DNA of 64,000 nucleotides from Casuarius casuarius (Eukaryota > Chordata > Aves > Casuariiformes > Casuariidae), in assembly GCA_003342895.1 (NCBI GenBank), contig PTFA01000273.1, forward strand, positions 577,284-641,283, written 5' to 3'. Positions 25,401-35,083 of this stretch are shown here, piece by piece. The notes under the pieces were generated by a model. It made no database searches and was not told the DNA's origin. It worked only from the letters and a program-made list of their open reading frames with translations. The position numbers were made by a program, and so were the translations under genes. Within the stretch, counting starts at the first letter, position 1, and each line of letters opens with the position of its first letter.

Positions 25401-28400
25401 GCTGCAACCAGAAGAGAAAGAAGACATCTGGATGATACAGGTTATCCTACAAGAGCTGGATAGGTTGAATGGAAAATACAGTAGATGAGGCATTTCCACT
25501 GAAGATAGGAATATATTAATGAAATCACACTTGCCATTACCAAGACCTCACGTGGGATATAAGTTTGGTCACCCCCATCTGAGAAAGAGATATTTAGATT
25601 TCAAAAGCTATCAAGAATAGGAATTAGGAAGATCAAGAGAATGAAGTTTCTTTATTACTGGCAGAGACTGAAGGAGATTGTCTGTTTTAAGTAGCAAAAT
25701 GAAAACCGAGGGAGAATAGAAAGTGTAGAAGTATATGAAGGAGGAGAAAAAACCTGTGGAAGGAGAGGCTCTAGTTAACGCAAAGGATAAGTAGGCATGA
25801 GGGAACAAGAACGACTTCAGGCTGGAAACCAGAAGCAGTTTTCCATAAGTAGAAAACCCTCCACTTCTACTTTTTCTCCTATCTCCTTCCCTTAGACGTT
25901 TATCCTGTTGCAGAGCTGGTGCTCTTCTGCTGTGCAGGAGAAACCAAATGAAGTTCTTTCTGTACTTTCTGCAGTTTGTGACTTGGGGCTTAGTCTTTAT
26001 CAGCTCATGTGATCAGACAAGCAGACCGCTATTAGGGGAAACCACACTTGGGGACCCTGCGTAGCTGGGCAGCAACCTATTCTGATACTTCTTCTCTTTG
26101 ACCCTAGGACATAAATATCTCTGAACAACTTAGTCCTAGAACTTAACTGTAAAGTTCTACCCTTTCTGCAAAATTATATCTGTAAACAATATCTGCTGTT
26201 CACATATATGCAGAGATATCAGGCTATAAGAATAGTTAAGTGCAAGTTAGACCAAAGGATTAACAGAGCATTAATAGAACTTTGTTATCAATCATGTATT
26301 TATTAAATTTCTATCTGATGCTAGCTAATGTAATTCTGGTTGATTTGAATTATATCATTTTTCAGCATATCTGTTAACCTTACATCTTTGCAGCCCAGGA
26401 TTGAAAAATCAGTGCATGACTTTAAGGGTTATTTGACTCTACAGTGTGACACAAAATTAAATATGATGATATGCTCTGCAGTGTGCAGCATCCATACTAA
26501 AGGCAGACTCAAGGCCAAGTTATGGATGCCTTTCTAATGGGGATCGTTACATTGATGCTTCAACTGGTAAGTAGCCATCACGTTCAAACATAACACAGAT
26601 TATTTATATAGAACACATGCTATCAGGTTTTTCTTTGAGGCTGTCACTGAAATATCTTCCTGCGCTAACAAACTTTTCAGCAAGAAAGCTCTCAGGAGGT
26701 CTAACCTCCACAGAATAAAAAGAGAAACAGCTACCTGTTTCTGTAGCCTCTCTTGTGTCTCACTGAAAATTCTGCGTCCAGAGGCTGAAAGGGGAAGCTT
26801 AGCAGAATGCATTGGAGAAAAATGTTGCCAGCCCTCACCATCTACCTTTTTTTTTTTTAATCAAACCCTGAGACTAAGGAGCACTTAATTTACATGTTTT
26901 GTTAACAGCACTCAAAAGCAGCACACATTTCTGATCATAAAAATGTAAGAACCATGCAACAACCATAATGCTATTCTGCTGGAAAATAACATGTGAATGA
27001 CTAGATATCTTCTGTTTGAAATCATATCCTTCAGTGCTGCTGGAACACACAGGGCTTATTTTTCTTCAGCAAACACATCCTTCCGGCAGTCAGACATAGG
27101 GAAATAGGAAATGAAAAATGTAGCCAGTTGGCCAAGATCAAATTGGAATTTTGCAAGCATGAATATAAATGTAAACTGCATTTTCAAATGCATAGTGGGA
27201 GGAAATGGAGTACTACTCACAAATCCTGCTGTTATTTGCTTGTATGTAAATTCTCAAGCTTCTTTTTAATCCACATAACTCTACATCTAAGCACTGCTTT
27301 TGGACTCTGATCCAAAGTCAGTGGAAAGATTTATTTTGGTGCCTGCAATGAGGTGTCTAAATATATAAATGTCCTGTTTTTCAGAACTCTTGAATAGTTG
27401 TCATTCCTATTTATTGTTTTTTAAAACTGCCTGTTTAGCACTCATGAAAATCAGGCCAATGAATTGCATGCCTTCACATGGTTTTGGATGGCTAATTTAG
27501 GAACCTGAGTTTGACCAAAGCTTGTGATAAAAATAATTCTCTTCAACTTAAAAAAAGAAAACCTTCCAATGTCCCTGTACCTTTTGTATAACAGATATTG
27601 AAGCAAGGCCATGGCTGGGAAGTGGTATTTAGTTAATTACTACCATTATCATTTACAAATGGACTGCTGTTAAATTGTTTGTGAGTATTTTGGTACCATG
27701 GTGTGACAGAACCTGTGCAAGAATGGAGATCACTCCTTCAGCCTGCAACTGCCCTCCTGGCTCCAAACTTTCATTTCAGCTGTCAAAAGAGTTTATTTTA
27801 AGGAGGATTGAGAGACATTTTTGTTAACTGGAGAATGGAGAAGGAATGGAGAAAGAAATGGTTTAGCTGTGGTGCAATGAATATATTTTTAATGCTAGGA
27901 CTGCAGGGAGGAACAAGTTACTGTGACCGTAACCTTGGTGGACCATCTGTCTTCAATGGAGTGGAGGTTACCTGGAATATAAGGAGACCTAAGCTGCTGA
28001 AAGAGTATGTTTGCTGCTTCTGATGGGGATGTGCCTTCCCTGGATGTGTCAGTAACTCCTTTTGTCTCAGCAGAGAGGAGAGGAGACATGGACCATGCAC
28101 TAGTTGGAAGAGAGAGGATCACACACCGCAGATCTTGCACTGTGTTGGGTGGAAGTGCTGGCCAATAGGGCAATTTTTGTCCATGAATTCTTGATAAGAA
28201 AACCATAACTTTGACTGTACATGCTGCTAAGATTACTGAGGTATCTCAAATGTTGAGGCTGGGTTACTACAGGAACATCTACAAGTGGCAACTGTGGGTG
28301 CCAACACCTGGCCCTGGGTTGAGTTGTGTTATATCCAAGCAGCGAACTGCAAAAACATGTTTACATTATCTTCCCTTTTCATGCAATACATAGCCATCAT

Positions 28401-29093
28401 AGAACCTACTACTTAAAAGTTTTCAGTGAGAAATGTTATTTAAACTGCCTGGAAATCTAATTTTCTCACTTTCCACATCTTTATTTCAGTTATAATACTA
28501 AGAAAAAGGATCAAGAAGCACAAGAAGAGCAGTAGTATAATGGAAATGACTGTCTTGGTAGGCTGAATCTTTTGGCTCTTTGTTTTGATTTTGTATCTGC
28601 CTAAGAACTTTGTAACCTTAAAATGAAATTAGTCTCTAAAAGTTTATTTAGCAAACAGGAAAGTAGATGTGCTTTTTGCCAACACAAAACCATATTTACT
28701 TTAATCTGCATAAAATACTTGTATTCTTATCACCACTAATTGCATGATCCCTGGTAATTTGCCAGCATAATGATATTTTTCACTTCTGATCAGTGCTTTA
28801 CCACAGAACAACTCATTCACACATTTACAGAGGAAACAACATATAAAATAGATTACAACAGATTTATCTGTTTGGGAAGTATTAAAATCTATAGATACAG
28901 GAAATAAAATAATAATATAATAAATAACATAATTCATTTGAATTTATCCAAGACAATGCAACATTAAAATGCATAATGGCTGAATATCCTTATTTGCTAA
29001 TATATTTTTCCAATGCATTGTAGTACCATTCCTCAAGTTGGGATTTGATGTAGATGAACCAAATCCACACATTTCTCAGTTTTATCTTCATAT
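22425..29093. other. AT-rich noncoding DNA, nothing firm
   Basis: No recognisable gene or transposon. A T12 run lies at 26847-26858. Two weak exon-like segments (27972-28065 minus, 28490-28535 plus) are discussed as findings. Confidence 0.55.
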
Positions 29094-29098
29094 ATTGT
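29094..29098. repeat. target-site duplication, left copy
   Basis: The pentamer ATTGT lies immediately before the TG that opens the LTR and is repeated exactly at 29828-29832. Confidence 0.85.
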
Positions 29099-29421
29099 TG
29101 TAGAGGACTGGACTAAATATGGTTTTGTCTCAACATTGCTGCTGCTGCTGCAAAGCCGCCGCTGCCAAGGCGCGTTGGGCAATGCCGTGCTGGCGCCGCC
29201 GGGAGCCATCTGCGAAGTAAACAACCTCGTGCACCTGCACGGGGTAAAAAGGGCACGAAAAGGGCAGAAGGTCGTCTCTAGGGCATGAACNGCANNTACT
29301 CATTTGCCATCTGCGCATGAGCAGGAGACCCCCAGATGCCCCAGCCTGTTTCTGGAAGGTTCTGAGAGAGCGGACTGCACATGGCAGTTAATCTGCATGG
29401 GAAGCGAGGAAGCACCTCCCA

Positions 29422-29430
29422 GAGGCGGGG
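29422..29430 (+). promoter_or_regulatory. GC box in the LTR U3
   Basis: The sequence gaggcgggg lies about 10 bases upstream of the LTR TATA box and resembles an Sp1 site. Confidence 0.5.
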
Positions 29431-29438
29431 CAAGAACC

Positions 29439-29445
29439 TATAAAA
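29439..29445 (+). promoter_or_regulatory. TATA box of the LTR promoter
   Basis: TATAAAA in the expected U3 position. It predicts a start site about 25-30 bases downstream, near 29470. Confidence 0.7.
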
Positions 29446-29702
29446 ACTGCAGACTGCGGGAAAGTGGGGGGGCTTGCTTGCGACGACTGAAGAACTTGAG
29501 TGGAGTCAGCGGAACCAGACGGGAACTCCACCCTCTGCCCCCCCCCCGCCGTCGAGACTCCCAGAAGAAGCGGACCAACGGGACGCCGCTGGATCCACGG
29601 GTGGTGATATTTTTCTCTCTCTCTCTCTTTTCCCCTTTTCCTCTCTTTTTCCCTAAACGTGTGACGCGGGACGTGTCTAGTTAGTTGATTCCATTTTGCC
29701 TT

Positions 29703-29708
29703 AATAAA
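29703..29708 (+). terminator. polyadenylation signal of the LTR
   Basis: Canonical AATAAA, followed within about 30 bases by a GT-rich stretch (ggttggctggtgtcg). It marks the R/U5 area of the LTR. Confidence 0.7.
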
Positions 29709-29827
29709 TCTTAAAACTGGTTGGCTGGTGTCGTTTCACCTTAATTCAGTCCAAGGGCATCACGAACTTGGTCGCTGGTCCCAAGGGGAGGGAGGTCGTC
29801 CTGAACGACTCCTTTCGGGCCGCGACA

Positions 29828-29832
29828 ATTGT
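29828..29832. repeat. target-site duplication, right copy
   Basis: Exact repeat of ATTGT immediately after the ACA that closes the LTR. Confidence 0.85.
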
Positions 29833-30989
29833 ATATTTATTTCAGTTTTATATCTGTGTAGTAATAATATTTAGCTAAATGGAGCACAGCTGGGGTAACT
29901 GTCTACTAACATACCCAACAGGTACCCAACTAGTACCCTCTTAAGTGCGTGGGTATGCCCATCTGTGATGTTTGCTCTAAGCTTTACAATATTTCAGGAA
30001 AACTTCTACAATCAGATAGCCACAGATGGCAAAGTCTGGTGTGCTATGAGAACATGAAACCACTTTTCAGATAACTATCTTTGCTTGGTTCTATCTGTTT
30101 TTTGGTAGAAGCCTACCATTCCAGAGTGATAAAGAATATTCTGACTTCATTTCAGTGTAATATAATAACCTAGAGAGATAAGTGAGTGTTTTTTTTTTTT
30201 TTTTAATCTACTTCTAAGTTAAAGGATCTCCTGTACTGCGATTGATGTGACAGATTCAAAACAGGAGTGGGAACCTCTCATACATATACGTCTTGTGGAT
30301 GCTCCCTTATAAATAGTGGCAAATCAGGTTTACAAGGGTGTAACCTAGGCCCTTGGGATGCTGACAAGTGAAGGAGAGTGTCGTGGTTATAGAGCAGGAC
30401 AGGGTCCTTCCCTGAGCCTGCTGCGCTATGTACACAGCTGAAAGGCAAAAGGGGAGCAGGAGGGAAGAACCTGCAACATGGAGTTTCTGTCTCCATGAAG
30501 TCACCACAAAGAAAATTGTTGCAGCATCTTAATGTCAGCTACATCTGATTTAAAGAGAACAGGATTACCCCTTTTCAATCAGAAGTGTCTTCTTCATATT
30601 TTCCAACAGCAGAAGCAGATCTAATGTCTCTTTAATATAAGATAACTGCAGTGCTATGTTCTGTGATTAAATCACAATGGACACTTTCCACTGCAGGTAT
30701 CTTCTTGCAGTTACCAGAGGGCCTTACAGGACCCCTCTTTGCTATGGTGTGAGAATGAGGCTCACTGATGAATAAGGAGGCAGAAATATTTATCTAAGTG
30801 CATTGGCTTTGGTTGTATTTCTGATAGGCTCAATTGCTTAAGCTACCTTCTCTTTTTCCCCTAAATCTTCATCACAGTCAAATCTGATTTTGACGCCCTT
30901 TTGCTCAGCCGAGAGCAGAGCGATTGATCTGGGATTGAGAGCAAAGGCCTGCTGGAAATCCCTTTTCTTCTCATTAGTTCCCCGGTGGC
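29833..30989. other. noncoding DNA, nothing firm
   Basis: AT-rich single-copy sequence with a T16 run at 30189-30204. GC content rises from about 30880 into the next feature. Confidence 0.5.
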
Positions 30990-31454
30990 TTACGGGCTTG
31001 ACGTTTCCACTTCACTATGTGAAAGGAGGGGAAAGTAGACAACAGTATCTGCTGTATTTTCAGACTGTGACCCTGCTTGTATCACCTGGGCTCCCAGAAG
31101 CTCTGCGAAGCTGCGGCAGACGGGATCTACCACCCCCGTGCACGGTGGGAGGAGGCCGGCTGTGTGCGAGCTGCCGTGCACCCGCTGCCGTGTTGCAAAC
31201 GGGCTGAGCATGGTGCTCCATTTCTGAGCCGGGGGAGGCTGCCGAGGTTCTGCCTGTGCAGTGACTGAGCCGGTATCGCTCCAGGGTCTTCCTCCTTGCC
31301 CTGCCCTCATCCTGCTGAACCAGCCCTGTGAACCTGCTTCTGATCCCTCCTCAGATTTCAGTTCTTCCACAAGCTGTATTAGGAGCATTAGTAAATTCTC
31401 TGTTTCTTTCATAGGCCATAAAAACAGGTAGGTGCTCTCCACACAGCTGAACAA
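30990..31454 (-). other. CpG-rich patch with a 154-codon minus-strand open frame
   Basis: About 15 CpGs lie between 31106 and 31279. A minus-strand frame is open for 154 codons but lacks an ATG at its start (first in-frame codon TTG). A possible acceptor (ttttgttcag) lies at its 5' edge. Its N-terminal part includes KETENLLMLLIQLVEELKSE, a helix-like acidic/leucine stretch; the rest is low-information. On the opposite strand a polypyrimidine acceptor near 31354 and a donor (AACAG joined to gtaggt near 31430) bracket another possible exon, so the strand is unclear. I recognise no family. A small CpG patch with transcription from either strand, or plain GC-rich DNA, would explain it. Confidence 0.2.
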
Positions 31455-32789
31455 AATGATTTCACCTGAAGGAAGAGGATACAGAAATACAATTTCTATT
31501 TCTATATATCAATAAAAGCAAATTCATGTTTCCCACTCAAGCAGAAGAATTGAGAGTAAATCCTTTAGTGTAGCTCCATACTTTCGTTATTTATTTTCTC
31601 AGCCTTTATATATATCTAGCCCTTGCTTATATTGTGATGAATATAGGATTATAAGCCTTTTGAGGCAGACAGTGCCATCTCTTTGCTCCTGTGAAGAACC
31701 TGGCAGCCCAGGGAGTATTCATGAAATAAGTCATCCATACAAAACAGAATCAGGATTTTACGTCCAAGGATTCCTATGGGAAAAGAAGGGGGCTGTAGAC
31801 AGTGGCCGGGCTTTTCCAACAAGTTGAGGAAGTCATGTCATAAGGTGAGGAGAAGAGAGTGAACCTAGACATACCAGTCAGCATGGCAAAGACTAAGTAT
31901 TAGGCCTGAGGAGATTGCTCTCTGAAGAGACATGTATCGGGAAGCTTTCATTTGTTGTGATTTAGTCATTGTTTAAGCACCTGCCTAATCTTTACGTTCT
32001 TTGCCTTACAGCATAATGAGTTCTTAAAAGAACAAAAAAGGGGGAAAGAATGGATAATAAAAAAGCTTCCTCACATTTCTGTATTTAAACTGCAAACCGC
32101 TCAGGAAACATCACATTTTAATTGGGCTGGAAAACACCTGACTATGTCCTATAAAAGCGAGTGAATTTTTACTGTTATACTTGCTGGAATAAACCAGCTC
32201 TCCCTGTACGGTTTTCAATTCCCTAACAATGACAGTGGTTAAACACCCCACCCCAGATGTATGTGGATATGTGCAAACCTGTTCAGTTCATCTTTAATTG
32301 AAACTCTGAAATAAGCCACTTGGCACTAAGAGGCTTTGCTAAGCTCCCAGACTGACTTTTGAATTAGCACAGCTGACCCTGCTGTACTTAGCTGCTTGCA
32401 TACTAACTAGGTGATCAATTTTCTTTTATTTTAATGCTTAAAAATGTGTTGTCCTGCTGCAGTGTACTCTTGTTCTTAGTCTTTCATGAATAATTAGCAA
32501 TCAAAATGGGAAGGTAGCTGTTTTTTCAAAGTAACTTCCCCAACTCTCATTAATCATCTGTGATTAGCTGCAAAATCTCGAGGGCTACCATTACTCTTTG
32601 AAGTTCCACTTAGTATCATTTGGCTAGTCCTTACCTGCTGAGCCTGACAGTGATAGGATTGACATGGCCATTTTAAAAACACTTGGTCTGCTTTTTGTAC
32701 CACACTTTCATTCACAATGTGTACCTACACATGTACACACATACATGCACACAGTCTTACTACATTTCTGAAATTCAGGATGCAGGAGC
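31455..32789. other. AT-rich noncoding DNA; right part rich in homeodomain-like sites
   Basis: No gene or transposon is recognised. Around 32491-32569 several TAATTAG, TTAATCA and TGATTAG motifs cluster, the kind of sites homeodomain proteins bind. This is compatible with a conserved enhancer, but motif clusters also arise by chance in AT-rich DNA. Confidence 0.4.
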
Positions 32790-32981
32790 TTACATAAAAG
32801 ACACTATTGCAACAACAATTTTCTCATGGCACTTTATATATTCAGAGTTCTGTACAAACATTAACTAATCGATCTTCACAACACCTTACATAAAAGACAC
32901 TATTGCAACAACAATTTTCTCATGGCACTTTATATATTCAGAGTTCTGTACAAACATTAACTAATCGATCTTCACAACACC
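32790..32981 (+). repeat. perfect tandem duplication, 2 x 96 bp
   Basis: Positions 32790-32885 and 32886-32981 are identical by eye over 96 bp and abut directly. Both copies start ttacataaaagacac and end cttcacaacacc. Identity this complete means a recent duplication event or an assembly error. Confidence 0.95.
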
Positions 32982-33040
32982 CTTGCAAGATAGATAATGT
33001 GGTATTATTATTTCAATTTTTGGGAAAGTCAGATGTGGAA
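32908..33040 (-). mobile_element. ancient SINE-like relic (MIR/CORE-SINE type, antisense)
   Basis: The order of motifs recalls the antisense strand of MIR-type elements: acaaacattaactaat, then cttcacaacacccttgcaag, then gtggtattattattt, then a G/A-rich 'gggaaagtcag' block. The copy is heavily diverged. Its left part lies in the second unit of the 96-bp tandem duplication, and the first unit carries a partial extra copy. Family assignment is from memory of the consensus pattern and needs a repeat-library search. Confidence 0.4.
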
Positions 33041-34347
33041 GGCCCTGATCCTGTGATGTGCTGAGCATCCTCAGCTGCCCTGGACTGCAGAGGGGATTAA
33101 GAAAGGGTGTCACTTCTGGGAAGCATTTTGTAGTTCACCAGATCATCCCCCAAGTGGTTATTACATAGTTATATTTAAAAAAGAAATACTCACCACCCTG
33201 AAGCTCTTGTTAGGAACAATAGGTACCTCCAATTGCTCAGCACATTGGCTATTTCAGTTAGACCCTAAAATATTAATCAAACTCTTTTGAAGATCTTAAG
33301 ACATCAAGAATTAACTTGGGATGTCAAAGTGGGAACATGTAAGTTCCCGTCCCTGTCACGCTTTGCTCACCAAGCTGCACTACACGCTCCTCAGTTCCCC
33401 CTCAAAGCTCTCCACAACCAAAACCAGACCTGTGAAGAAAAGGCCCTAGATCCAAGACTGGTTTGGAGAAAATTCATTCTTGTTTTCAGCACTGGGAAAT
33501 AATTCTGACTGCATTGCTTGTAGGGAGCAGAAACATGACTTAAGGTTTCATATACTGAGAACGGTAAGAATCACACTTTAGAGAACATCAAGTTTATTCA
33601 TTTATCTATAGAGTACTTAGCTACCCTCAGACTAGTTCAAGCCTAAATTAATAATATTAATCGAGCTATAAATAATAGCAGATTAAAGACAGTGGTTGGG
33701 ATATAACGACACTGGTGTCCGCGCGCACTGACATGGTATACATGCTCTGTGTGCACACTGCTTTCCTCACAGATTTGTACAGTCTGAATGGAGTCTTCAC
33801 TGCTAAAAGATTGAAGTTAGTTCAGATATGCTTTCTCATGCTATATGCATATATTTCCAAAATTTTGTACTTAGTCCTGGGATAAATTGCTGGAGAATGT
33901 CCATGTGCTTGAATCACCTCAGGAAATATAAGCTGATTGCTACCTTTTATTTAAAGAGTCTCTACAGAGAAAATGTCACAGCCACACACTCTGTGGTAAT
34001 AATTTCCAAAACTTACTGGCTCCAGATTAGAAAAATAACACCTCTTGCATTAAAAAGGATGGAAAATATAAGCAGTGACTATAGCAATCAACAGAGAGAC
34101 CTGAAGCTTTCAGTCTCACAAGCTCACCTTGTCTACTTTCTCTAGCTACGCTGCCTTATCTAACAAAAGATATTACCTCCATTACCCAACCTTGTTTTGC
34201 CAGATCAAAGAAGGATTTTTTTTAAGAAACTCTTTTTTGATAAAGTTGTTCTTCTGAGTGCCTAACTTTTTCTTATTTTTATTTATATGCAAAGTAAACA
34301 ATATTTTCTATATTTATATTGTGATTAGCATCCCAAAGACTCCTAAG
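33041..34347. other. noncoding DNA, nothing recognised
   Basis: AT-rich single-copy sequence. Short open frames only, with no convincing splice-site pairs. Confidence 0.55.
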
Positions 34348-35083
34348 ATCACAGAATCACAGAATAAATGAGGCTGGCAGGCACCTCTGGAGATCATCTG
34401 GTTGAACTCCCTGCTCAACCAGGGTCAGCTACAGCAGGTTGCCCAGGACTGTGCCCAGCCGGGGTCTGAATATCTCCAAGGATGGAGAATCCACAGCCTC
34501 GCTGGGAAACTTGTCCCACTTTTCAAGCAACCTCACAGTGAAGAAGTATTTTCTTGTGTCCAGGTGGAATTTCCTGTGTTTCGGTTTGTGCCCATTGCCT
34601 CACAGGGCACCACTGAGAAGAGTCTCACTCTGTCTGCTCTACACCCTCCTCTCAGATATGTATATACATGTATACGATCCCCAAGCCTCCTCTCCTCCAG
34701 GCCGAAGAGTCCCGGCCCTCTCAGCCTGTCCTCATCTGACAGATTTTCCAGTTCCTTATTCAGGTTTGTGGCCCTTTGCTCACCCCAGTAGGTCCAAGTC
34801 TCCCTTGCACTGGGGAGCTCAGAACTGGACCCAGCACTCCAGGTGCGTCTCGCCAGTGCTGAGCAGGGGGGAAAGATCACCTCCCTCTGCCTGCTGGCAA
34901 TGCTCTGCCTGATGCAGCCCAGGACCGTCTTTGCCATAAGGACTCACTGCTGCTCATGGTCCGCTTGGGATCCTCAGGGCCTTTTCTGCAGAGCTGCTCT
35001 CCAGCTGGTTGGCCTCCAGCCTGTGCTGGTGCAGGGGGTTATTCCCCCCCAGCAGCAGGACTCTGCACTTCCCTTTGTGGAAT
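34348..35083 (-). mobile_element. CR1 LINE, 5'-truncated 3' end
   Basis: The left edge carries repeats of the CR1 tail octamer (atcacagaatcacagaat at 34348-34365), which is the 3' end of an element lying on the minus strand. The minus-strand frame at 34533-34937 decodes the C-terminal part of the CR1 ORF2 protein, with the family-typical stretches LFGLEERRL, YTYLRGGCR and LFSVVP. The body is interrupted by stops and the frame is not continuous to the element's 3' end, so it is a dead copy. It breaks off at its 5' side near 35083, as most CR1 copies do. Long plus-strand open frames here (for example 34439-34912) are antisense translations of the element. Confidence 0.95.

Larger units (their letters stand above)
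29099..29827 (+). mobile_element. solo LTR of an endogenous retrovirus (729 bp)
   Basis: The element begins TGT and ends ACA, as retroviral LTRs do, and is flanked on both sides by the same 5-bp sequence, so both ends are defined. Inside, in order, are a GC-box-like motif (29422-29430), a TATA box (29439-29445), a C-rich and CT-rich leader, an AATAAA (29703-29708) and a GC-rich 3' end. That is a U3-R-U5 layout on the plus strand. There is no primer-binding site, internal coding region or second LTR next to it, so it is a solo LTR left by recombination. A 5-bp target duplication is typical of ERVL-like (class III) elements, but other retroviral groups also give 4-6 bp, so the class is only suggested. 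The GC- and CpG-rich composition contrasts sharply with the AT-rich flanks. Open frames across it (for example 29304-29684) are not viral genes. Confidence 0.88.

Noticed and set aside
26482..26566. 85-bp plus-strand segment between ctgcag and gtaagt, open in one frame
   Set aside because: There is no polypyrimidine tract before the acceptor.
29304..29684. 126-codon plus-strand frame starting with ATG
   Set aside because: It lies wholly inside the solo LTR, including its CT and C-rich leader.
34439..34912. 157-codon plus-strand open frame
   Set aside because: It is the antisense translation of the CR1 copy.
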